From Pararhodobacter aggregans (GTDB lineage: Bacteria > Pseudomonadota > Alphaproteobacteria > Rhodobacterales > Rhodobacteraceae), in contig NZ_QDDR01000002.1 in assembly GCF_003075525.1 (NCBI RefSeq), forward strand, positions 1 to 64,000: DNA of 64,000 nucleotides, given 5' to 3'. The notes under the pieces were generated by a model that was not told the DNA's origin, searched no databases, and saw only the letters and a list, made by a program, of their open reading frames with translations. Each line of letters starts with the position of its first letter. Position 1 is the stretch's first letter. Below, piece by piece: positions 25,999-34,589 of this stretch. A program made the position numbers and the translations under genes.

Positions 25999-26092
25999 GC
26001 TCCCTCCCAGCGGTTCCGCCATGCGCTTTTGCTATGCACAGACAGGGGCGGCAGTCTACAGAGCCGCGCCCCGACCGCAACCCGGCCTGTCC

Positions 26093-26207
26093 CATCTTTG
26101 TTCTGAAAATATCCTCGGGGGTTTCCAAAGGGGGTGGAAAACCCCCTTTGGCAGGGGGCGCGGGGGGCGGCGCCCCCCGCCACACGGCGCCGCGGAACGC
26201 GGCGCCG
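26093..26207. repeat. Dispersed palindromic intergenic element, copy A
   Basis: Contains the AT-rich end CATCTTTGTTCTGAAAATAT followed by CCTCGGGGGTTT, an 11-bp stem (26125-26135 with 26141-26151, CCAAAGGGGGT), a G-rich spacer and a second hairpin, plus a perfect 10-bp stem CGGCGCCGCG-GAA-CGCGGCGCCG at 26185-26207. It sits downstream of metA and upstream of the LysR gene. The same design recurs at 33.3, 33.4, 37.0, 40.5 and 63.2 kb. Confidence 0.8.
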
Positions 26208-26262
26208 CTGGTCGCCCGACGAGCCCGCGGCAGCGGGGGAGGAGGGCGAAACCCCTCCCGCC

Positions 26263-27183
26263 TCAGGAAGTGCCGATCTCCGCCATGTCGAAGGGCGTGG
26301 TCTGGTAGATCTCGTTGATCCAATTGCCGTAAAGCAGATGCGCATGGCTGCGCCAGCGGTTGGTCGGCGGGCGGGTCGGGTCGTTCTCGGGGTAATAGTT
26401 CACCGGCACGTTGATGGTTTTGCCCGCTTCCACGTCGCGGTCGTATTCTTCCTTCAGCGTGCCCGAGTCATACTCGAAATGGTTGAAGATATAGAGCGCG
26501 CGATGGCCCGCATCCTCGACCAGCGCCGGGCCGGTTTCCGGGCTGTCGAGCAGGATCTCCAGCCCGGGGCTGGCCTTGATCTCGTCGCGTCTGAGTTCGG
26601 TCCAGCGGCTGACCGGCATCACCAGATCGTCCGAGAAGCCGCGCAGATAGGGCGAGGCCGGGGCGCAATTGCTGTGCCGGATGCAGCCGAAGGCCTTGGC
26701 GTCGAGGCTGTGTTTCGGCACGCCGTGGAAATGGTTGATCATCGCCATACCCCCCCAGCAGACGCCGAAGGTGGAATGGACGTTGGTCTGGGTCCAGTCG
26801 AAGACCTCGCAGAGCTCGTCCCAATAGGTCACCTCCTCGAAGGGCAGGTGCTCGATGGGGGCGCCGGTGATGATGAGGCCGTCGAATTTCTCGTCCTTCA
26901 CCTCCTGGAAGGGTTTGTAGAACTCTTCCATGTGCTCGGCGGCGGTGTTCTTGGTCTGATGCTCGGACATGCGGATCAGGCGGAAGTCGATCTGCAGGGG
27001 CGTTGCGCCGATCAGCCGGGCGAACTGGTTCTCGGTCTGGATCTTCTTCGGCATCAGGTTGAGAAGGCCGATCTTGATCTGGCGGATGTCCTGTCGGGCG
27101 GCGCGGGTGTCCGACATGACCATGACGCCCTCGCGCGAGAGGACGTCATAGGCGGGCAGGTTGGCGGGCAGGGTGATGGGCAT
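26263..27183 (-). CDS. metA: Homoserine O-acyltransferase MetA, predicted acetyl-CoA type
   Basis: First committed step of methionine synthesis: acylation of the homoserine hydroxyl. The 306 residues align without gaps to the well-known numbering: nucleophile C142 in GVCWGGMA, with H235 and E237 in NHFEYDS. Position 111, reported to set acyl-donor choice (Gly in the succinyl-CoA-using E. coli enzyme, Glu in acetyl-CoA users), is Glu here (GAPIEHLPF), so I predict O-acetylhomoserine as product although the family name is homoserine O-succinyltransferase. The start at 27183 (MPITLPANL) was chosen over upstream codons because of alignment to the family start. A hairpin separates it from the upstream P-loop gene. 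No SAM riboswitch is visible in the short leader. Confidence 0.95.
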   Translation of the reverse strand: MPITLPANLPAYDVLSREGVMVMSDTRAARQDIRQIKIGLLNLMPKKIQTENQFARLIGATPLQIDFRLIRMSEHQTKNTAAEHMEEFYKPFQEVKDEKFDGLIITGAPIEHLPFEEVTYWDELCEVFDWTQTNVHSTFGVCWGGMAMINHFHGVPKHSLDAKAFGCIRHSNCAPASPYLRGFSDDLVMPVSRWTELRRDEIKASPGLEILLDSPETGPALVEDAGHRALYIFNHFEYDSGTLKEEYDRDVEAGKTINVPVNYYPENDPTRPPTNRWRSHAHLLYGNWINEIYQTTPFDMAEIGTS

Positions 27184-27208
27184 CGGAAAAATCCGTCGAA
27201 TTTTCAGC

Positions 27209-27244
27209 AGAAAGGCGGCCCGGGATGTCCCGGTCAGGCCGCCT
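27209..27244 (-). terminator. Terminator-like hairpin between the P-loop gene and metA
   Basis: On the minus strand AGGCGGCC pairs with GGCCGCCT (plus-strand arms 27237-27244 and 27213-27220), with a nested CCGGGAC/GTCCCGG-like inner stem, then TTTCTG. The stem includes the stop codon of the P-loop gene. It could stop or attenuate transcription before metA. Confidence 0.55.
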
Positions 27245-28127
27245 GCGAGGCGCGCTTGTCCAGTGCCGCGCCGATCAGCTCCCGGAAGTCCCCGGGAGTC
27301 TGGACGCGGGCGATCTCGTCGGCGGCGACCCTGAGCCCCCAATTGGCTGCCATCGCCGCGTAGCGGGGCTGGCGATGTGCCAGCGCGCGGGCGTAGGTCC
27401 AGCGCACGAAGGCGTCCGGGTCCACCGCCCCGGGCATTCGGCCCGTTTCGCTCAGATAGGCGTGCCAGCACTCCAGCAGGAACTCCGGCCGGTAATACAT
27501 CGGCTTCGGTGCCTTGTCGAAGCGGCGGATCAGGTCGGCGGTATGCGCCTCCGACCCTTCGATCCAGACCATCAGCGCGTGGCGCGAGAGCACGCTCAGC
27601 ACCGGGTCGGTGCGGCTGTCGGGGTTCACCACCTCGCAGATCGAGCCACCGGAATCGCAGACGAAATTGTCATAGCCATAAAGGTCATGCGCGCGGTCGA
27701 TGAAATGCGGCGTGTCCAGCAGCGCGGCGATCTCGGCCTCGCGGTGCTGGTTCTGGCGGTGGCGGTATTCGTCGAAGGGCAGGCCCCCCAGCGCCGGATC
27801 GCCCGGTTTGCCCAGATAGGTGCTCAGCGGCGCCAGATTGTCGAAGGTGATGTTCGACGCGATGCGCACCGAATCCGACAGCAGCAATTCGCGCAACAGC
27901 GGAACCTTCATCGCCTCGCGCTTGAAATTGTCGGCGATGGCCTCGCCCATGTAGCGGGTGCCGATCCGGTAATCGATCGAGTAATGGAACCAGCCGCCGT
28001 CCCGCAGGATCGAGGAGATCCGCGTCTTGCCCAGACCCGACATGCCGAACAGCAGCACGCGTTTGCGGGCTGCATCCATCCATTCGGCGCGGGTCTCGTA
28101 GATCATCGGAGTATTCTCGGCGGCCAT
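27234..28127 (-). CDS. P-loop ATPase/kinase-like protein of unknown function
   Basis: A 297-residue soluble protein. The Walker A motif is clear: [14 protein letters not shown], with K34/T35. A possible Walker B or acidic motif is [15 protein letters not shown]. It also has [14 protein letters not shown] and an aromatic segment [17 protein letters not shown]. Proteins like this are annotated only as ATPase in Rhodobacterales, and I know of no assigned function. It is on the metA strand immediately upstream, with a hairpin between. The start at 28127 has AGAGG upstream; an internal ATG at 28106 is possible. The 19-base gap to the penicillin-acylase-family gene suggests these three could be transcribed together. 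Confidence 0.75.
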   Translation of the reverse strand: MAAENTPMIYETRAEWMDAARKRVLLFGMSGLGKTRISSILRDGGWFHYSIDYRIGTRYMGEAIADNFKREAMKVPLLRELLLSDSVRIASNITFDNLAPLSTYLGKPGDPALGGLPFDEYRHRQNQHREAEIAALLDTPHFIDRAHDLYGYDNFVCDSGGSICEVVNPDSRTDPVLSVLSRHALMVWIEGSEAHTADLIRRFDKAPKPMYYRPEFLLECWHAYLSETGRMPGAVDPDAFVRWTYARALAHRQPRYAAMAANWGLRVAADEIARVQTPGDFRELIGAALDKRASQAA

Positions 28128-28146
28128 GGGCCTCTATATGCCCCTG

Positions 28147-30636
28147 TCATTGCCGGGGTTCAAGGCGGGTGATCCCGACGCCGCCCGCGCGGGCCAGATC
28201 GGGGTCCAGCGTCATCGGGATATATTCGCCCCGCCGCCACAGGACGCCGAGGTCGTCGTAATGGCGGCTGAGCGGGTGCCCGCTCTCGCCGGTCGAGATG
28301 ATGAACACGCTCGCCTCGGGGTCGGCCATGTCATAGACGCCGCGATAGCCCGCGCCGTGGACGTTGAGGAACGGTTCGCGCGTGCCGGGCGGCCCGCCGG
28401 CGGTACGGCCGCGCATCAGCGTGTGATCCCCGCCCGAGGTCGATTGCCGGATGTTCACGAAATGCCGCAGGATCGGCACATCGCCCAGCACCGGATGGTC
28501 ATGCGTCGCCTGATGCGCGTCGCCCCAGCGCCAGCTTTCGATGGCCGGGCCATAGGTCCGCGTGAGGTCCAGCAGCGCCGCGTCCATTGCCGTGCGGGCG
28601 ATGTCGACGCAGGTTTCCACCACCGCCGATTGCACCACGTCGCACCAGACCCCGGCGCCATCGGTGTTGCGGAACACCCGTTCCAGGAATTCGGGCTCCA
28701 TATGCGTGAACATGTCGACCGAGGGGCCGAGCTCGTCGCGGATCAGCCGGAATTGCAGCTCGCGCATCCAGGCGGCATAGATCAGCGGTTCGGGCAGATG
28801 CTCGGACATCTCGCCGTTCCAGTCGGCGAGGAGTTGCAGGGCCAGTTGCCGCTGCGATTCGGAGGTGCCGGGCTGGGCGGGCTCGCCCTGGAACCAGAGT
28901 TCGGCGCCGACCAGCGGCAGCAGCAGGCGTGCGGCCTGGCTGACGGTATCGAGCTGCGCCTCGATGAAGCTTTCGCGGGTATGGACCGAGCGCTGGCGCA
29001 TCAGCCGCACCCAGCGCTGGATGCGTACCGTATCGCCCCAGTTGAAGCTGACATGCAGCGGGAAGGGCCGGTCGAGCGGCTTGTTGTTGGTATTGCCCAA
29101 GAGCCCGGTCTCGGGATCGACGAAACGCGGGTTCGATTCGTAGGGGAAGAACCCGTCCCAGCGCGCCGCCGGATCGGCGCCCGGGGCGGGCATCATGCCG
29201 CGCGTCGGGCTGGCGGCATCGCGCCGGGGCATGCGGCCGATCATCTGCATGGCGATATGCTCGCGGTCGATCAGCGTCAGGTTCTGCGCCGGGGCGACGT
29301 ATCGCTCCATCGTGGCGATGGCCTCGTCCACATTCTGCGCCCGCATCAGCCCGATGGCCGCGCTCAACGAGGTGTCGTCGCCCGCCAGCGCCGTCCAGGA
29401 CAGCGCCGCGACATGGCCGGGAGGCGTGACCGCGGCCAGCGAGTAATGCGTACCGGGCAGGATCGGGCCGTTTTCCGACCAGCGCAGGGTGATGGTCACC
29501 GGGTCGCTGTCGGCCACGGTGATGATCGAGCGCCGGGTCTCGAACGCCGTCCAGCCGTCCGGCGTGCGGTATTCCTGCGGGTTCTCGGGGTTCAATTCCT
29601 CAAGGAACAGGTCCTGATCGTCCAGATAGGCGGTGGTCAGGCCCCAGCCCAGGGCCTCGGACCGGCCGACCAGCACCACCGGGATCCCGGGGATCGTGCC
29701 GCCGGTGACCGCGCCCGAGGTCAGGTCCAGTCGCGCCAGATACCAGATCGACGGCGCGGCGAAGGGCAGGTGCGGGTCATTGGCCAAAAGCGTCCCGCCG
29801 TTGGCCGATCTGAGCACCCCCGCCGCCCAGGCGTTCGAGGCGCCCGCCATCTCGATGGAATTGAAGGGCGAAAGCGCCTCGCCCGGGGCCTCTCCGGGGA
29901 CCGAGGGGGCCATGGCCAGCTGCGTATCGGTGAGGCCCGGGAAGAGGCTGGCGAAATCGGGCAGCGCCGCCATCCCGGCCGAGGGATCGCCGGGCATCAG
30001 ATCGACCGTCCGCTCCTCGCCGATCAGCGCGGAAAGGCGGGCGCGGCGGACCTCGTTCTCCAGATGGCCGGACAGCTGCACCGCCATCAGCTTGACGATG
30101 GCGATGGAATCCGCGGGCTGCCAGAGGCCGATCTCACCGGGGAACAGGAAATATTCCGGCGCGCCGCGGCCCAGCGCGCGCTCGTTCACCAGGTTGATCC
30201 AGGCATTGACGCCGCGGGCATAGGCATCGAGCGCATTCAGCGTGTCGTTGTCCTGCACCGCCACCGATTCCTGCGCCAGCGTGTAAAGGTCGAGGCGCCG
30301 CATCAGCTCGTCGGTCCTGACCGTCCGCTCGCCGAAGACCTCGCTCAGGCGCCCCTGCACGGTGCGGCGCAGGATGGTCATCTGCCAGAGCCGGTCCTGG
30401 GCATGGGCAAAGCCCAGGCCAAAGAACACATCCGCATCCGTCGGGCCGAAAACATGCGGCACCGCCCAGGTGTTCCGCGCGATCTCGACCGTGCCCGAGA
30501 CGCCGCGCACCTGCCAGGTGGCGTCATAATCGGGCAGCGAGCGCGACAGGAAATAATAGACGCCGACGACGACCACGACCGACAGGACCACCAGCGCCGT
30601 GGCGATCCGCAGAAGCCAGCGGAAGAGGGTGAGCAT
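28147..30636 (-). CDS. Penicillin acylase family (Ntn) amidohydrolase
   Basis: An 829-residue precursor with an N-terminal membrane anchor or signal (about 9-30, IATALVVLSVVVVVGVYYF). It has the usual order of this family: alpha-chain region with FGLGFAHAQDRLWQM, a spacer, then GASNAWAAG, where S267 would become the N-terminal nucleophile of the beta chain after self-cleavage. Later are LANDPHLPF and LGNTNNKPLD. Known relatives cut the amide of beta-lactams or N-acyl-homoserine lactones, so quorum-signal degradation or periplasmic amide scavenging are both possible. It is divergent from the oxidoreductase gene at 30735, with a 98-base shared control region containing TTGACC at 30656. Confidence 0.9.
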   Translation of the reverse strand: MLTLFRWLLRIATALVVLSVVVVVGVYYFLSRSLPDYDATWQVRGVSGTVEIARNTWAVPHVFGPTDADVFFGLGFAHAQDRLWQMTILRRTVQGRLSEVFGERTVRTDELMRRLDLYTLAQESVAVQDNDTLNALDAYARGVNAWINLVNERALGRGAPEYFLFPGEIGLWQPADSIAIVKLMAVQLSGHLENEVRRARLSALIGEERTVDLMPGDPSAGMAALPDFASLFPGLTDTQLAMAPSVPGEAPGEALSPFNSIEMAGASNAWAAGVLRSANGGTLLANDPHLPFAAPSIWYLARLDLTSGAVTGGTIPGIPVVLVGRSEALGWGLTTAYLDDQDLFLEELNPENPQEYRTPDGWTAFETRRSIITVADSDPVTITLRWSENGPILPGTHYSLAAVTPPGHVAALSWTALAGDDTSLSAAIGLMRAQNVDEAIATMERYVAPAQNLTLIDREHIAMQMIGRMPRRDAASPTRGMMPAPGADPAARWDGFFPYESNPRFVDPETGLLGNTNNKPLDRPFPLHVSFNWGDTVRIQRWVRLMRQRSVHTRESFIEAQLDTVSQAARLLLPLVGAELWFQGEPAQPGTSESQRQLALQLLADWNGEMSEHLPEPLIYAAWMRELQFRLIRDELGPSVDMFTHMEPEFLERVFRNTDGAGVWCDVVQSAVVETCVDIARTAMDAALLDLTRTYGPAIESWRWGDAHQATHDHPVLGDVPILRHFVNIRQSTSGGDHTLMRGRTAGGPPGTREPFLNVHGAGYRGVYDMADPEASVFIISTGESGHPLSRHYDDLGVLWRRGEYIPMTLDPDLARAGGVGITRLEPRQ

Positions 30637-30734
30637 GGCGGGGAGCCTCGTCGTGTTGACCTCGGATGCAGGTTCGTTTCCTATGACCTCGGGCGCGCAA
30701 GCGCAATTCAAACCAGCGGCAGCGAGGGGACGAC

Positions 30735-31607
30735 ATGGCCAAGGTGGCATTTCTGGGCTTGGGGGTCATGGGCGCCCCGATGGCGGGACATCTGGTCAAG
30801 GCGGGGCATGAGGTGACCGTCTACAACCGCACCTTCGCCAAGGCCGAGGCCTGGGTCGCGACCCATGGCGGCCGGGCCGCCAAGACCCCGCGCGAGGCGG
30901 CCGGGGGCCAGGATTTCGTCATGGCCTGCGTCGGCAACGACGCCGATCTGGCCGGGGTCTGCCGGGGCGACGACGGCGCCTTTGCCGGCATGGGCAAGGG
31001 CGCGATCTTCGTTGATCACACCACCGTCTCCTCGGGCATCACCCTGGCCCTGTCGGCCGAGGCCGCCGCGCTGGGGCTGGGCTTTGTCGATGCGCCGGTT
31101 TCGGGCGGGCAGGCGGGGGCCGAGAACGGGGTCCTCTCGATCATGTGCGGCGGGACCGAGGCCGATTACACCGCCGCCGAGCCGGTGATGCAGGCCTACG
31201 GCCGTACGGTGAAGCGGCTGGGCGAGTCGGGCGCGGGCCAGATCGCCAAGATGATGAACCAGATCTGCATCGCCGGGCTGGTGCAGGGCCTCTCCGAAGC
31301 GTTGCGCTTTGGCGAGAAGGCCGGGATGGACGGCAAGGCGGTGGTCGAGGTCATCTCGGGCGGCGCGGCGGGGTCCTGGCAGATGAACAACCGCCATGCG
31401 ACGATGCTGGACGGCAAATTCGACTACGGCTTCGCGGTGGACTGGATGCGCAAGGATCTGGGCATCTGCCTGCAGACCGCCGATGAAATCGGCGCGCCGC
31501 TGCCGATGACCGCGCTCGTCGACCAGTTCTACAAGGACGTGCAGCAGATGGGCGGCGGGCGCTGGGACACGTCCTCGCTGATCGAGCGGCTGCGGAGGCT
31601 CTCGTGA
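30735..31607 (+). CDS. NAD(P)-dependent beta-hydroxyacid dehydrogenase
   Basis: A 290-residue cytoplasmic oxidoreductase of the 3-hydroxyisobutyrate/6-phosphogluconate dehydrogenase superfamily. It starts with the dinucleotide fold [17 protein letters not shown]; the substrate-binding signature is [16 protein letters not shown]; the catalytic Lys is in GQIAKMMNQ. The sequence VYNRT after strand 2 suggests NADP preference (Arg after Asn), which is inference. Candidate substrates are tartronate semialdehyde, 3-hydroxyisobutyrate or glyoxylate. Its stop overlaps the GTG start of adenine deaminase (GTGA), so the two are coupled, although no shared pathway is obvious. CGAGGGG lies upstream of the ATG. 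Confidence 0.9.
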   Translation: MAKVAFLGLGVMGAPMAGHLVKAGHEVTVYNRTFAKAEAWVATHGGRAAKTPREAAGGQDFVMACVGNDADLAGVCRGDDGAFAGMGKGAIFVDHTTVSSGITLALSAEAAALGLGFVDAPVSGGQAGAENGVLSIMCGGTEADYTAAEPVMQAYGRTVKRLGESGAGQIAKMMNQICIAGLVQGLSEALRFGEKAGMDGKAVVEVISGGAAGSWQMNNRHATMLDGKFDYGFAVDWMRKDLGICLQTADEIGAPLPMTALVDQFYKDVQQMGGGRWDTSSLIERLRRLS

Positions 31608-33295
31608 GCCTGGAGACCCGCATCGCCCAGGGCAGGGGGGACGAACCCGCCGACCTCGTGCTGAAGGGCGGCGTTGTCTGGGACATGGTGACGGGGGCGA
31701 AGATCCCCGGCGACGTCGCCATCTGCGGTGACCGGATCGTCGGCATCGGCGCGGAATACACGGGCAAGCGCGAGGTCGATGTGACCGGCAAGCTGCTGGT
31801 CCCCGGCTTCATCGACACGCATCTGCATATCGAAAGCTCCTGCATCACCCCCTATGAATTCGACCGCTGCGTGCTGCCGCGCGGCGTGACGACGGCGATC
31901 TGCGACCCGCACGAGATCGCCAATGTCTGCGGTCTGACCGGCATCCGCTATTTTCTGGAGGCCTCGGCGCGCACGGTCATGGACATCCGCGTGAACCTGT
32001 CCTCCTGCGTGCCGTCGACGCATATGGAGACCTCGGGCGCGGTGCTGGAAGCCGCGGATCTGGCGCCGCTGGCCGACCACCCCCGGGTCATCGGCCTCGC
32101 GGAATTCATGAACTACCCGGGCGTGATCCACCGCGATCCGGGCTGCATGGCGAAGCTCAGGGCCTTCGAGGGGCGGCATATCGACGGCCATTCGCCCTTG
32201 CTGCGCGGCAAGGACCTGAACGCCTATATTTCGGCGGGCATCCGGACGGAGCATGAGAGCACCTCGGCCGCGGAAGCCACCGAGAAGCTGCAGAAGGGCA
32301 TGCGGGTGCTGATCCGCGAGGGCTCCGTCAGCAAGGATCTCGAAGCGCTGGCCGAGATCCTGACCCCGGTGACCTCGGCCTATCTGTGCCTCTGCACCGA
32401 CGACCGGAACCCGCTGGATATCGCCGAACACGGCCACCTCGACTACATGATCCGCCGCCTGATCGAGAAGGGCTGCGATCCGCTCTCGGTTTACCGCGCG
32501 GCGTCGCTCAGCGCTGCCGAGGCCTTCGGGCTGAAGGACCGCGGCCAGATCGCCCCGGGCAAGCGCGCCGATATCGTCGTGCTGGACGACCCGGCCCAAT
32601 GCCGCGCCGAGATGGTGTTCTGCGGCGGCGTTCTGGCCTCGGACGAGGCCTTCGCCGCCCGGGAGATCATCGCGCCGGTGGCCCGCGCCTCGGTCCACGT
32701 CCCGCCCCTGAGCGTCGAAAGCTTCCGCTACGCCTCGAACAACCCCGAGACGCCGGTGATCGGGATCTGGCCCGGCAAGATCCTGACCGAACACCTGCGG
32801 CTGACGGTGCCGGCGACGGATGGCGACAAGCGGCCCGATCCCTCGCAGGACCTGGCCCGGATCACGGTGATCGAGCGGCACGGCAAGAACGGCAACATCG
32901 CCAACGGCTTCGTGCGGGGCTTCGCCCTGAAACGCGGCGCGATTGCCTCGACCGTCTGCCACGACCACCACAACATCGCCGTGGTGGGGGCCGACTACGC
33001 CGACATGAAGCTGGCGGCCGAACGGCTGGGCCAGATCGAGGGCGGGTTCGTCGTGGTCGAGGGCGGGAAGGTGCTGGCGGAACTGGCCCTGCCGGTGGCA
33101 GGGCTGATGTCGCTGGAACCCTTCGAGCACGTCCGCGACCGGCTGGTCGAGCTGCGCCAGGCCGCGCGGTCGCTGGGGGTCGAGCTGGAGGAGCCCTTCC
33201 TGCAACTCGCCTTCGTGGCGCTGCCGGTGATCCCGCATCTGAAGATCACCGATTTCGGCCTGGTCGATGTGGACCGGTTCGAGGTGATCGGCTGA
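31604..33295 (+). CDS. ade: Adenine deaminase
   Basis: Converts adenine to hypoxanthine and ammonia for purine salvage. The 563-residue product is typical of amidohydrolase-type Ade. Visible marks: [20 protein letters not shown], which provides metal ligands; [25 protein letters not shown]; and late [20 protein letters not shown]. It begins with GTG overlapping the dehydrogenase stop, and [12 protein letters not shown] as N-terminus agrees with the family start. A back-to-back pair of intergenic repeat elements follows and separates it from the convergent metal-binding protein gene. Confidence 0.94.
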   Translation: MSLETRIAQGRGDEPADLVLKGGVVWDMVTGAKIPGDVAICGDRIVGIGAEYTGKREVDVTGKLLVPGFIDTHLHIESSCITPYEFDRCVLPRGVTTAICDPHEIANVCGLTGIRYFLEASARTVMDIRVNLSSCVPSTHMETSGAVLEAADLAPLADHPRVIGLAEFMNYPGVIHRDPGCMAKLRAFEGRHIDGHSPLLRGKDLNAYISAGIRTEHESTSAAEATEKLQKGMRVLIREGSVSKDLEALAEILTPVTSAYLCLCTDDRNPLDIAEHGHLDYMIRRLIEKGCDPLSVYRAASLSAAEAFGLKDRGQIAPGKRADIVVLDDPAQCRAEMVFCGGVLASDEAFAAREIIAPVARASVHVPPLSVESFRYASNNPETPVIGIWPGKILTEHLRLTVPATDGDKRPDPSQDLARITVIERHGKNGNIANGFVRGFALKRGAIASTVCHDHHNIAVVGADYADMKLAAERLGQIEGGFVVVEGGKVLAELALPVAGLMSLEPFEHVRDRLVELRQAARSLGVELEEPFLQLAFVALPVIPHLKITDFGLVDVDRFEVIG

Positions 33296-33300
33296 CGGAG

Positions 33301-33410
33301 CCCGCGGCGCGGGGCCCCATTGAGGGCCCCCGCGCCGCGCGGGGGGCCGTCTGCCCCCCGCCGGGCTCGTGCCGAGCCCGCCCCCCGAGGATATTTGCAG
33401 AACAAAGAAG
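33301..33410. repeat. Dispersed intergenic element, copy B1
   Basis: Two GC-rich hairpin-forming blocks after the adenine deaminase stop end in CCCCCCGAGG then ATATTTGCAGAACAAAGAAG, the reverse complement of the AT-rich end of copy A. It is oriented as the 3' end of adenine deaminase. Confidence 0.7.
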
Positions 33411-33500
33411 GGCATCTTCGTTCCTCAACTATCCACGGGGTTTCCAAAGGGGGGCGTGCCCCCCTTTGGGCAGGGGGTCCGGGGGACGGCAGTCCCCCGG
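33411..33500. repeat. Dispersed intergenic element, copy B2
   Basis: A second copy facing B1. It has a diverged AT-rich end (CATCTTCGTTCCTCAACTAT), CCACGGGGTTT, a 11-12-bp stem CCAAAGGGGGG/CCCCCCTTTGG (33444-33469), and a GGGGGACGGCAGTCCCCC hairpin. It forms the 3' flank of the minus-strand metal-binding protein gene. Confidence 0.75.
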
Positions 33501-33506
33501 TTTGGC

Positions 33507-34415
33507 CTACGGCAATACCTCGCCCGGCACGGGCGGCACATTGCCCCCCAGCGCCTCGGTGATGGTCGTCACATTGGCCACGATCATCCCGGGCCAGGTC
33601 TCGGCCCCCGATCCCGCCTCGCCCAGGGCGTCGGAATAGAGCGAGCCGCCGATTTCGAGCCTGTGGCCTTTTGAAGCCGCCGCCTCGACCAGGGCGCGGA
33701 CGGCGCGGGGGTTGAGCGTGGTCTCGATGAAGGCTGCGGGCACCTGCCGGGCGGCGGCGAGGTCGGCGGTGGCGTCGATGTCGGCGATGGAGGGTTCGCT
33801 TTCCGTGGAAATCCCCTGGATCGCCGCATTCTCCAGCCCGTAGCGGTGCGAGAAATACTGGAAGGCGTCATGCGCGGTCAGCAGGATCCGCTGTTCGGCC
33901 GGGATCGAATCCAGCGCCTCGGCCGCCCAGGAATCGAGCGCCGCCGCCCGCGCCATCTCGGCGTCGCGGCCCCGGGCGATGCTGTCGGCGCACTCGGGTG
34001 CCATCGCGGTCAGCACCTCGGCCAGCGCCGGAAAGGTCGTGGCCCAGAGCGCGGGGTCCATCCAGATATGCGGATCGGGCGCCTCGCCATGGGTGAGGAG
34101 CCTGTCCTCCGGGACGCTGGCGCCCAGAACCGCCGCGCCGACCCGTTCCAGCACCGAGCCGAGCCGCCCCTCCAGCCCCAGCCCCAGCGCGACGATCCGG
34201 TCGGCCTCGCGCAATCTGGCGATGTCGGAGGGCCGCGCCTGATAGAGATGCGGGTCGAGGCCGGGGCCGATCAGCACCTCGACCCGGACGCAGTCGCCCG
34301 CCATCCGCTGCGCCGGGTCACCGATCATGCCGATCGTCGCCAGCAGCACTGGCTGCGCCGCCGCGGGGGTGGCGAGGCCGAGGGCAAGGGTGAGGGCAGC
34401 AAGGCCAGTGCGCAT
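33507..34415 (-). CDS. Metal ABC transporter substrate-binding protein (Mn/Fe/Zn, TroA/SitA type)
   Basis: A 302-residue periplasmic receptor. Signal peptide ends near ATPAAAQ. The cluster A-I metal site is readable: His in GPGLDPHLYQARPSD, His in APDPHIWMDPALW, Glu in GISTESEPSIADID and Asp in GGSLYSDALG. The long His-rich loop of zinc-specific ZnuA proteins is absent, which favours manganese or iron, but zinc remains possible. The start at 34415 lies just downstream of the promoter at 34441-34469 and has GGAGA upstream. No ATPase or permease gene is adjacent, so it is an orphan receptor here and must work with transporter parts encoded elsewhere. Confidence 0.9.
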   Translation of the reverse strand: MRTGLAALTLALGLATPAAAQPVLLATIGMIGDPAQRMAGDCVRVEVLIGPGLDPHLYQARPSDIARLREADRIVALGLGLEGRLGSVLERVGAAVLGASVPEDRLLTHGEAPDPHIWMDPALWATTFPALAEVLTAMAPECADSIARGRDAEMARAAALDSWAAEALDSIPAEQRILLTAHDAFQYFSHRYGLENAAIQGISTESEPSIADIDATADLAAARQVPAAFIETTLNPRAVRALVEAAASKGHRLEIGGSLYSDALGEAGSGAETWPGMIVANVTTITEALGGNVPPVPGEVLP

Positions 34416-34440
34416 GGGATTCTCCGTTGATGTCGAGGAG

Positions 34441-34469
34441 AATGTAGTCGAGGCTACATTCTGTGTCAA
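34441..34469 (-). promoter_or_regulatory. Sigma-70-type promoter with overlapping metal-type operator
   Basis: On the minus strand TTGACA (34469-34464), a 17-base spacer and TACATT (34446-34441) make a near-consensus promoter. The inverted repeat AATGTAG-N6-CTACATT (34441-34460) covers the spacer and -10, so a bound repressor would block polymerase. A metal-sensing repressor such as MntR/TroR or a Fur relative is likely given the gene controlled. Confidence 0.75.
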
Positions 34470-34589
34470 CGTCTACAAATGAGCCGCGCTCCCTCCGCCT
34501 GATCGGAGAATCCGATCAATTCGGCTCAGAGAGGCGAATTGCTCTGGGCCCGCCGCTGCGCTCAAATGGAGGGCAAGCGGAGGCGGGTC

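Noticed and set aside
26093-26207. CRISPR-like repeats
   Set aside because: The palindromes are dispersed singly between genes over 37 kb, without regular spacers or cas genes.
27184-27233. SAM riboswitch upstream of metA
   Set aside because: Only about 50 bases separate metA from the upstream gene, occupied by a terminator-like hairpin; no SAM-II core is recognisable.
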